Assembly: GCA_963808455.1 (NCBI GenBank)
Contig: CAWEHT010000342.1
Span: 1-6,753, forward strand
DNA from: CAWEHT01 sp963808455
Lineage (GTDB): Bacteria > Chloroflexota > Anaerolineae > CG2-30-64-16
Reading direction: 5' to 3'
DNA: 6,753 bases
Part shown: one piece after another, positions 1 through 5,934 of the stretch
Layout of the letters: each line of letters opens with the position of its first letter
How positions within the stretch are numbered: position 1 is the stretch's first letter
Translations under genes and position numbers: made by a program
Notes under the pieces: generated by a model
The model's input: the letters and a program-made list of their open reading frames with translations, nothing else
What the model was told of the DNA's origin: nothing
The model's database searches: none

Positions 1-1526
1 AGGTCGTCAAAACCGGCGCGCGCCTGCCCGGCCCGCAGCGCTTCCAGCTGCACGCGGGCTGCTTGCAAGTAGCGTTGGGCGCTGCCGGCAAAATCCTCTG
101 GCAGCAGCCCCGAGCCTTCGCGAAACAGGAATTTTCAGCCGTCACCGGCGAGATCGGCCCACCCGGTGGTATGGCGACGCGCGCGAGGTCGGCGGACACG
201 AAGACCAGCTCGCTACGCCGGACCAGCCTGGAGATCTGCTCGGAGCGATCGTATAGCCGTCGCTGACGACGATGGCGCCCTTGCACCAGGCCATGGCACA
301 GTTCCTGGACGCGGAACGCATCGGCGCTCGTCTCGTAGAGCACCGGTGCCAGCTGCTCGGCGATGACGGGCACGCCGCCTTCCACCAGGCGCCACAAATA
401 CACGGTCTCACAAGCACGGGCCAGATCGGCGAGGACCAGCTGGTCGGCTTTCCGAACCGGCGCGTCGCTCGACGCCTGGCCTCCGGCAAAAGTCAGGGCG
501 TTGCTCATGACCAGCAGCCGGATGATGTCTGGGACGGCGATCTTGGGGGTCAACGCGTTCTGCGTGTCATAGCGGTCCTTCAGCAGGTTGACCGCCGCGT
601 TGAGCGAAATCGGTTCAGGGTGGGCCTGCAGGGTCGCGATGAAGCCCTCCAGCACCTGGGCGCGTGTGGCCTGGTTGACCACGCGGATGTTGGCCTCGCG
701 GAGGAAGCTGCGGTAACGCTGGCTCAGGTCGGCGGAGGGCTTGCTCGTTGGGGGCGGCACCGAAAGGGCTACCGTAGCAGCCTGGGCCTGCTCATGCTGG
801 CGCAAGCTGACATAGAGTTGCAGCCCGTCTTCCTGGATACTGATCAGCTCGCGCTGAGCCTCCAGGAACGCCCGAAATTGGGTAAATCCGTAGTTCGCCT
901 CGTTGAAGGAAGAATCGAGGGCCAGCATGATCTGCTTCAGGCGCCCCGCAAACACCGGACACTCGCCCTTCTGTTCGGCCGCCACCAGCGCCCGCCGCAG
1001 CAAATCGCGCGGGTCAGGCAGTTGCAGCTCGTCGGCCAGGTCGGTGACCTCTTCCACCACCAGCGTCTCATAGAAGATAAATTCGTCGCAGGCCCGGCGC
1101 AACAGGTCGCTGGTGGCCGAGCGCAACCCGATGCCGATCGTGTATTTGCCGTAATCGCGGAGCTTGTGAATCAATTCAGTGAAATCGCTGTCGCCGGAAA
1201 TGATGGCATAGAGGTCAATGTTGGGTCGCTGTAAAGACGGTTTCCAGAGCATCGATGGCCAGCCTCACGTCGGCGCGGTTCTTCTGCTGCATGCCGACTG
1301 AGTAGAGCTGAAAGAGGTCAACGCCATTCTCCATCATGGGCCGGCGATAGCGATGGAAACGTCCCCAATCGCCATAGGCCCTCTTGATGAGCAACCGACC
1401 CCGCGTGCGCAGGAGATCTAATACGCAGTTGATGTCAAAGTCACCGAAATTAGCCTCGGCTGAAGTGGCTACATTCTCGAAATCCATGAACACCGCGATT
1501 TGCGGCCCATTGGTGCGTATATCCAT
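1..1526 (-). pseudogene. NYN-domain RNase-like protein with LOTUS/OST-HTH domain; two apparent frameshifts; C-terminus beyond the window
   Basis: Translation starts at ATG 1526, with AAAGG (1534-1538) 7 bases upstream. The N-terminus is a NYN (PIN-like, LabA/DUF88) domain, about residues 8-155. It has a DFEN motif (Asp15, Glu17, Asn18), KNRADVRLAIDA (Lys82, Asp86, Asp92) and SGDSDF (110-115), the acidic residues expected at a metal-dependent RNase site. Residues about 172-241 fit a LOTUS/OST-HTH winged helix (ANYGFTQFRAFLEA, then a beta wing ending LQLYVSL), a fold known to bind RNA. About 265 further residues reach the left edge and match nothing I recognise; parts look like more winged helices. 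The uncorrected frame stops at TGA 1215-1217. Dropping one T from the run at 1233-1235 restores LQRPNIDLYAIISGDSDF. A second break at 132-135 needs one extra A (minus strand), after which the frame reads KFLFREGSGLLPEDFAG to the edge. The repaired product is at least about 508 residues. The family and domain order are fairly sure; substrate and biological role are unknown. It is probably an intact gene with sequencing errors. Confidence 0.8.
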
Positions 1527-1568
1527 CTGTGAACCTTTGTCCTTTTGTGTGGTGCGATCTAAGGTAAG

Positions 1569-1592
1569 GTTCTGGTTCCTCGCGTCCAGAAC
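1569..1592. repeat. Short inverted repeat upstream of the NYN-LOTUS gene
   Basis: GTTCTGG and CCAGAAC form a perfect 7-base inverted repeat around a 10-base spacer. It lies 43-66 bases upstream of the NYN-LOTUS start, where an operator could sit. Arms of this length with short spacers are expected a few times by chance in a window this size, so this is only a candidate. No convincing -35/-10 pair was found beside it. Confidence 0.25.
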
Positions 1593-1697
1593 AAACGTTG
1601 CCGAACTGCACCTGGCCGATCGGCCTGGGTTTGTGGCCGGCCGGGCCCCGCCCGCTTTCCCTCCGATCCTGCCTGCCAGGCCACCCGGGGAAGACGG

Positions 1698-1720
1698 AAA
1701 GAGGGGCGTTGCCCCTCTTT
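1698..1720 (-). terminator. Rho-independent-type terminator after the beta-oxidation genes
   Basis: AAAGAGGGGC and GCCCCTCTTT form a perfect 10-bp stem with a 3-base loop. It begins 31 bases past the stop codon of the enoyl-CoA hydratase gene and lies 171 bases before the NYN-LOTUS start. Read on the minus strand, the hairpin is preceded by an A-rich stretch and followed by a pyrimidine-rich TTTCCGTCTTCC tail instead of a pure U-tract. It should separate the two minus-strand units. A stem this long and perfect is unlikely by chance. Confidence 0.7.
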
Positions 1721-1751
1721 GGCTTTTGGCCTTTTCCCCCGCACTGGCCTT

Positions 1752-2540
1752 TCAACTGTCGGTGAATTTGGGTTGGCGTTTTTCCGCGAAGGCCGTTATG
1801 CCCTCGCGGGCATCGTTGCTGGTGAATAGCCGGCCGATCACCTCGATTTCGACCTTCAAGCCGTCGTCGATGGGCATGCGCAAGCCATTGACGACGGCAT
1901 CCAGGGTCGCCTTATTGGTCAGGCTGCTCTTGCCGGCAATTCTCTTCGCCAGGCCCACGGCCTCGTGAAGCACCTGCCCGGCGGGCACAACTTTATTGGC
2001 CCAGCCGATGCGAAAAGCTTCCTGGGCGTTGATGAAGTCGCCCGTGAGGATCAGCTCGATCGCCTTGCCCGGCCCGACCAGACGCGGCAACCTTTGTGTG
2101 CCGCCCCAGCCGGGGATGATACCCAAGTTGCTCTCAGGCTGGCCGATGCGGGCGCGATCGGCCAGAATGCGCATGTGGCAAGCCATCGCCAGCTCCATGC
2201 CGCCGCCCAGCGCCAGGGCGTTGATGGCAGCGATTACCGGCTTGGGGCCGCATTCGATCTTGCTGAAGAGATTTTGGCCCTTGCTGATGAAGTCGCGGCC
2301 CGTCGCGCCGTCCGTGCCGAACGCCGCCATCTCGTTGATATCCGCGCCGGCTGCGAACGCGAACTGTCCGGCGCCGGTAATGACGATGACCTTGACCTGG
2401 TCATTGGCGATCATCTCGTCAAATGCCGCTTCCAGATCGTCGAGCGTCTGGCGGTTGAACGCATTCGCCGGTGGATGGTCTATGGTCAAGATCGCGACCC
2501 GATCCTCGATCGCCGTTTTGACGTTCGTGTACTCGGCCAC
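1752..2540 (-). CDS. Enoyl-CoA hydratase (crotonase family)
   Basis: It adds water to trans-2-enoyl-CoA to give 3-hydroxyacyl-CoA, the second step of beta-oxidation, in the cytoplasm. The 262-residue length is normal for a stand-alone hydratase. Both crotonase catalytic glutamates are present with the normal 20-residue spacing: Glu116 in GGGMELAM and Glu136 in QPESNLGIIPGWGGTQRL. The oxyanion-hole segment FAAGADI is at about 62-68. Having both glutamates favours a true hydratase over an isomerase or other crotonase, although chain-length preference cannot be read. The start is chosen as GTG 2540, because AAAGGAG (2547-2553) lies 6 bases upstream; the TTG one codon earlier (2543) would be only 3 bases from that site. 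The gene follows the dehydrogenase gene after a 121-base gap and is the last gene before the terminator at 1698-1720. The frame is intact throughout. Confidence 0.93.
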   Translation of the reverse strand: MAEYTNVKTAIEDRVAILTIDHPPANAFNRQTLDDLEAAFDEMIANDQVKVIVITGAGQFAFAAGADINEMAAFGTDGATGRDFISKGQNLFSKIECGPKPVIAAINALALGGGMELAMACHMRILADRARIGQPESNLGIIPGWGGTQRLPRLVGPGKAIELILTGDFINAQEAFRIGWANKVVPAGQVLHEAVGLAKRIAGKSSLTNKATLDAVVNGLRMPIDDGLKVEIEVIGRLFTSNDAREGITAFAEKRQPKFTDS

Positions 2541-2605
2541 CAAAGGCTCCTTTCAGATCTGCCCGGCAAGCGTCGCGCCCCGCGACCTTCCGGACCACGG
2601 CATTG

Positions 2606-2622
2606 GGCGCGATCCTCGCGCC
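2606..2622. repeat. Small hairpin in the dehydrogenase-hydratase gap
   Basis: GGCGCGA and TCGCGCC can pair as a 7-bp stem with a 3-base loop. It sits inside the 121-base gap (2541-2661) between the dehydrogenase stop and the hydratase start. No T-run follows on the minus strand, so it is not a clear terminator. It could be an intercistronic stabilising or attenuating hairpin, or simply chance in GC-rich DNA. Apart from the hydratase Shine-Dalgarno site I see nothing else in this gap. Confidence 0.25.
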
Positions 2623-2661
2623 GCGCGTTCTTCGAGGCACCGCGCCGCCCGTCCGGCCAGG

Positions 2662-3873
2662 TCACGCGTATTCGCTGAAACCTCGCCCCACCTTGGCGCC
2701 GAGGTGACCGGCCCTCACATAGGTCTTGAGCAGCTGAGCCGGGCGGAAACGCTCGCCGTACTTGGCGTGAAAGTCTTGCAGCCCACTCAGCACCACGTCG
2801 AGGCCGATCTGGTCGGCCAGGCCGAGCGGCCCGGTGCGCTCCCCCTTGTGGCTCATGCCCAACCCGGCAATTACGGCCATATCGATATCCGACAGGGCTG
2901 CTACGTGTTCTTGCAAAGCCAGGACCGCCTCGTTGATCATCGGATACACGAGCCGTTCCACGCAGAATTCGCTGCTCTCCGGCTTGGGGTAGCTTGCGAT
3001 CAGTTGCCTGACCGGTTCGTCCGGCTCGTCGCCGTAGCTGTAGAACCCCTTGCCGACCTTTTCGCCCAGCCGTCCGGCAGCCACCAGCCCGGGGATCAGC
3101 GAAGCGCCGGCCAGGCGCGGGCCGTACTCGTTGGCCAGGTATTCGCCTACATCAGCACAGACGTTGACGCCGAGCATATCCATCAGCGTGAACGGGCCCA
3201 TGGGCATCCCGAACTCGACCATAGCTTCGTCGATCTGCGTGGCCTCAGCAGCGCCCTCTTGCAGGCACCAGGCGGCCTCGTTCAAGTAGGGCATCAGCAG
3301 GCGATTGACCAGGAACCCCGGGCACTCGCTCACAAGCACGGGGAGCTTGCGCAGCGATTCGGCGAACATGACGATGTCGTCGATCGTTGCCTGTGTCGTG
3401 TCCAACCCTGGGATGATCTCTACGAGTTTCATCACGTGAGCCGGGTTGAAGAAGTGCATGCCGATCACTTTGCCCGGGCGGTTGGTGGATGCCGCCAGCT
3501 CGCTGATCGAGAGCGCCGAGGTATTCGTGGCGAAGATTGTAGTCTCGGGGACCTTGCTTTGCAACTCGCGAAAGACGGCCTTCTTGACGCCCATGTTTTC
3601 GGGCACGGCCTCCACGACCAGATCCACATCCTCGAAACCTGCGCAGTCAAGGGCGGGCTCGACAAGCGCCAGCCGGTTGGCCATCTCGCCGGCGTCCATC
3701 TTGCCTTTGTCCACACGGTTCTGGTAGATCTGGCGGATGGTGCGCATGCCTTTGTCGAGCATGCCCTGGTCGACATCTTTGAGCACCACCGGCAGGCCGC
3801 TATAGCTGATGACCTGCGCGATCTCGGCCCCCATCGTCCCGGCGCCGATCACCCCCGCTTTAAAGATGTACAT
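2662..3873 (-). CDS. 3-hydroxyacyl-CoA dehydrogenase (NAD-dependent, two C-terminal helical domains, no hydratase domain)
   Basis: It oxidises 3-hydroxyacyl-CoA to 3-ketoacyl-CoA with NAD+, the third beta-oxidation step, in the cytoplasm. Residues about 5-183 form the Rossmann domain: GAGTMG carries the GxGxxG motif (Gly10, Gly12, Gly15), followed by NTSAL at 117-121 and HFFNPAHVMKLVEI from His140. Ser119, His140, Glu152 and Asn190 have the same relative spacing as Ser137, His158, Glu170 and Asn208 of human short-chain HAD, so the catalytic His-Glu pair is complete. Two 3HCDH C-terminal repeats follow, about 184-278 and 305-402; each ends in a K-V-G-x-G-F motif (KVGKGF, KVGRGF). The 403-residue length equals the dehydrogenase half of a FadB-type protein. 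The hydratase half is the separate gene downstream. ATG 3873 has AAAGGAG (3883-3889) 9 bases upstream, and only 27 bases separate it from the thiolase stop, so the two genes are surely co-transcribed. Confidence 0.95.
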   Translation of the reverse strand: MYIFKAGVIGAGTMGAEIAQVISYSGLPVVLKDVDQGMLDKGMRTIRQIYQNRVDKGKMDAGEMANRLALVEPALDCAGFEDVDLVVEAVPENMGVKKAVFRELQSKVPETTIFATNTSALSISELAASTNRPGKVIGMHFFNPAHVMKLVEIIPGLDTTQATIDDIVMFAESLRKLPVLVSECPGFLVNRLLMPYLNEAAWCLQEGAAEATQIDEAMVEFGMPMGPFTLMDMLGVNVCADVGEYLANEYGPRLAGASLIPGLVAAGRLGEKVGKGFYSYGDEPDEPVRQLIASYPKPESSEFCVERLVYPMINEAVLALQEHVAALSDIDMAVIAGLGMSHKGERTGPLGLADQIGLDVVLSGLQDFHAKYGERFRPAQLLKTYVRAGHLGAKVGRGFSEYA

Positions 3874-3900
3874 GTCGCTGGTCTCCTTTGAATGTGCGGG

Positions 3901-5106
3901 CTACACGCGCTCCACTACGATCGCACCGCCTTGCCCGCCGCCCACGCACATGGTGGCCGCTCCCAGCCGTCCGTTGCGCCGCTTCATTTCGTGCAGCAGA
4001 GTGGTCACGAGGCGCGCACCGGTAGAGCCCACCGGATGGCCCAGCGCGATGGCGCCGCCATTGACATTCGTCTTCTCCCACTCCCAGCCGTGGCCTTCGT
4101 CGGCCATGCGCTTTCCCACTGCCAGCACCTGCGCCGCGAAAGCTTCGTTGATCTCCACGAGATCCACCTGGTCGTAGCTCACCCTGGCTCGCTCCAGCGC
4201 CCTCGGGAGCGCCGTGGCCGGACCGATCCCCATATATGCCGGGGCGACCCCCGTATAAGCATAGGAGATGATGCGGCCCAGCGGCTGAAGTCCCAAGGCG
4301 CCTGCACGTTCAGCCGTCATCACCAGCATGGCTGCCGCACCATCGCTCATGGGGCAAGAGTTAGCCGGCGTCACCGTGCCCTCTTTCTTGAAGACGGTGG
4401 GGTAAAGAGCGGCCTTCTGCACGGTCAGGCCGGGGTTGATGCTCTCGTCCTGGCTGATGGTCTCCTTGGCCACCTCCTGGCCGGCGGATTTCTTGGCCAC
4501 CTCGACGGGGACGATCTCATCCTTGAACTTGCCTGTGCGCGTGGCAGCGAACGCCTTCTTGTGACTTTGCACGGCATATTTGTCCTGATCCTCGCGCCCG
4601 ATCCCATAGCGCTCCGCAACGTTTTCGGCTGTGCCGCCCATGATCAGGTTGCACGTGGGGTCGGTCAGCCCCTCCCAGAGGGCGTCAGTCAGCTCGGAGT
4701 GTCGCAAACGCAGGCCCCAACGGGCGCCCTTGAGCACATAAGGGATCTGGCTCATGCTCTCGGTGCCGCCGACCAGGTACATCTCCCCGTCACCCGCCTG
4801 GATCGCCTGAAAGGCGCTGGTGATGGCCTGGAGGCCCGAGGCACAATTGCGCTGCACGGTGAAGGCGGGGACGTGCTGGGGGATGCCGGCGTAAAGCGCG
4901 CTCACGCGGGCGATGTTGGCTGCCTCCGAGGGCTGGCCGATGTTGCCGAAAATCACTTCGTCCAATCCCGCGGGGTCTATGCCGGTGGCCGCGACAACGC
5001 AACGGATCAGCGTCTTCGCCAGGTCGTAGGCCGGCACGGTGCGGAGCGCGCCGCCAAATGAGCCGATGGCGGTGCGAATCGGGTTGACGATGACAACTTC
5101 CTTCAA
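3901..5106 (-). CDS. Acetyl-CoA acyltransferase / acetyltransferase (thiolase)
   Basis: It cleaves 3-ketoacyl-CoA with CoA to release acetyl-CoA, or condenses two acetyl-CoA in reverse. The nucleophile is Cys88 in QRNCASGLQA. The C-terminal half carries INEAFAAQ, GGAIALGHPVGSTGAR (His357) and CVGGGQGG (Cys387, the acid/base cysteine). The His-Cys spacing of 30 matches classical thiolases. The start is chosen as TTG 5106 because GGGAGG (5113-5118) lies 6 bases upstream and the protein then opens with KEVVIVNPIRTAIGSFGG, the usual thiolase N-terminus. This gives 401 residues, normal for the family. An upstream in-frame start at 5178 would add 24 residues of non-thiolase sequence. It is first of the three beta-oxidation genes and lies downstream of the TetR-like gene. 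The gap at 5107-5254 shows no clear promoter beyond the ribosome site. Context favours a degradative beta-oxidation thiolase, but a biosynthetic acetoacetyl-CoA thiolase cannot be excluded from motifs alone. Confidence 0.95.
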   Translation of the reverse strand: MKEVVIVNPIRTAIGSFGGALRTVPAYDLAKTLIRCVVAATGIDPAGLDEVIFGNIGQPSEAANIARVSALYAGIPQHVPAFTVQRNCASGLQAITSAFQAIQAGDGEMYLVGGTESMSQIPYVLKGARWGLRLRHSELTDALWEGLTDPTCNLIMGGTAENVAERYGIGREDQDKYAVQSHKKAFAATRTGKFKDEIVPVEVAKKSAGQEVAKETISQDESINPGLTVQKAALYPTVFKKEGTVTPANSCPMSDGAAAMLVMTAERAGALGLQPLGRIISYAYTGVAPAYMGIGPATALPRALERARVSYDQVDLVEINEAFAAQVLAVGKRMADEGHGWEWEKTNVNGGAIALGHPVGSTGARLVTTLLHEMKRRNGRLGAATMCVGGGQGGAIVVERV

Positions 5107-5254
5107 AATAGACCTCCCTGTACCCGGGTGCGTTGCAGAACCGTCAGTGAGAGCCGTCTGCCCGGCACCAAGCTCCAATTACGGCCTTCAGAACATGCGC
5201 GGCGCTCAGGAAGCATCTTCAGGCCGCGAAGCCGCCGCAAGGGCACTCCGCAAG

Positions 5255-5830
5255 TCATGCGGTCCCCGCAGGGCGTTCGCTGTCCGCGGTGATGCCGCGG
5301 AGGAACAGGTCGATCGCAGTCTGGTAAAAACCCTCCACACCGCCCGGGAAGGGCGTGCGGCGGACGGGGTGCGCCACCAATGCGAGAGCGCCGTTGAGCA
5401 TGGCCCACAGGACGCCTGCCACCTGGTGGGGATCGCCGGCGCGGAAAGCGCCCAGCTCGATGCCGTCGGCAACCACCGAGCTCACGATCGCCAGCGCTCG
5501 CCGGCTGTGGGCCAGCAACTCGTCATGCAATTCGGGCGGGATGCCCTGTTGGAGCGAGCCGTCATCGTAGGCCGTGAGCAGACGAAAGTAATCGGAATCA
5601 TTCCCGGCGAAAGCCAGGTAGGCCTCTGCCATAGTGCGAAGGCGTTGTTCAGGCCAAAGCACGGAGCAGTTCTCGCTTGCAGCCCTGAGCTGTGTGCCCA
5701 GGCAGGCGAGCCCTCGCAGCGCCAGCTCGGCCAGGATGGCTTCCCTACTAAACGTTACTTTACCGGAACGCGAGCTTTCTGTCAATAGTTGCCTGAGATT
5801 TGTGACAAACCCGACGACGCGGCGCCTCAT
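5255..5830 (-). CDS. TetR/AcrR-like regulator lacking its helix-turn-helix (truncated or decayed)
   Basis: Residues 28-180 (from the ATG at 5830) read like a TetR regulator from the end of its DNA-binding domain onward. SREAILAELALRGL resembles the stretch just after the recognition helix. YLAFAGNDSDYFRLL and GAFRAGDPHQVAGVLWAML are typical of the helical ligand and dimer domain. The preceding 27 residues do not resemble a helix-turn-helix, and the ATG has no good Shine-Dalgarno site. I read all three minus-strand frames from 5757 up to about 5890: the other two are closed by stops and none holds the missing roughly 45 residues. A promoter-like sequence (5757-5785) lies where the head should be. 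A deletion or rearrangement near 5750-5790 would explain this; an assembly join is also possible. An intact homologue would be expected to repress the downstream beta-oxidation genes in response to acyl-CoA. The remnant as read should not bind DNA. The family call is moderately sure from the C-terminal part only. Confidence 0.65.
   Translation of the reverse strand: MRRRVVGFVTNLRQLLTESSRSGKVTFSREAILAELALRGLACLGTQLRAASENCSVLWPEQRLRTMAEAYLAFAGNDSDYFRLLTAYDDGSLQQGIPPELHDELLAHSRRALAIVSSVVADGIELGAFRAGDPHQVAGVLWAMLNGALALVAHPVRRTPFPGGVEGFYQTAIDLFLRGITADSERPAGTA
5757..5785 (-). promoter_or_regulatory. Candidate sigma-70-type promoter within the TetR-like reading frame
   Basis: On the minus strand a perfect TTGACA (5780-5785) is followed after 17 bases by TAAAGT (5757-5762; 4 of 6 consensus positions). 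Transcription would begin near 5750 and run toward the TetR remnant and the beta-oxidation genes. TAAA and TTTA flank the centre of an imperfect inverted repeat at 5749-5762, which could be an operator, but the arms are only 4 bases. If active, it may be the promoter of the downstream genes. Confidence 0.45.
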
Positions 5831-5897
5831 GATTTGCCCAGCTTAGGCCGGATCAGCCCCGCCGTAAAGTGGGGCATCTCACGATGTTTTCGGGCGC

Positions 5898-5927
5898 TTG
5901 CTTTTCGACGAGCGGAAATGGTACAAT
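5898..5927 (+). promoter_or_regulatory. Extended -10 promoter giving a leaderless mutL transcript
   Basis: TACAAT (5922-5927) is preceded by TG and one base (5919-5921), a perfect extended -10 element. TTGCTT (5898-5903) is a weak -35 with an 18-base spacer. The A of the mutL ATG (5935) is the eighth base after the -10 hexamer, where transcription is expected to begin. There is no Shine-Dalgarno sequence upstream of this ATG, which agrees with leaderless translation. Confidence 0.6.
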
Positions 5928-5934
5928 TTTTCCC

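Noticed and set aside
142..489. A minus-strand frame at 142-489 as a possible extra frameshift segment of the NYN-LOTUS gene near position 270
   Set aside because: A short piece (AIVVSDGY) looked plausible, but the main frame stays open and reads sensibly on both sides (EQLAPVLYETSADAF, EQISRLVRRSELVFVSADLA), so two compensating shifts are not needed.
272..1234. A 320-residue plus-strand open frame opposite the NYN-LOTUS gene
   Set aside because: It is the complement of a frame that reads through the NYN SGDSDF motif and the LOTUS domain. Its own translation has no recognisable family and no clear ribosome site.
1621..1665. GC-rich palindromic stretch around GGCCGGCC between the hydratase and NYN-LOTUS genes
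   Set aside because: It is short self-complementary GC sequence with no clear stem-loop geometry or T-run. The perfect 10-bp hairpin at 1698-1720 is the better terminator.
1996..5061. Very long open frames on the plus strand opposite the beta-oxidation genes (631 residues at 1996-3891, 389 residues at 3892-5061)
   Set aside because: They lie antisense to three genes with complete catalytic motifs. Their translations are compositionally odd, rich in His, Arg, Asp and Gln with no recognisable motif. Long antisense frames are expected opposite GC-rich coding sequence.
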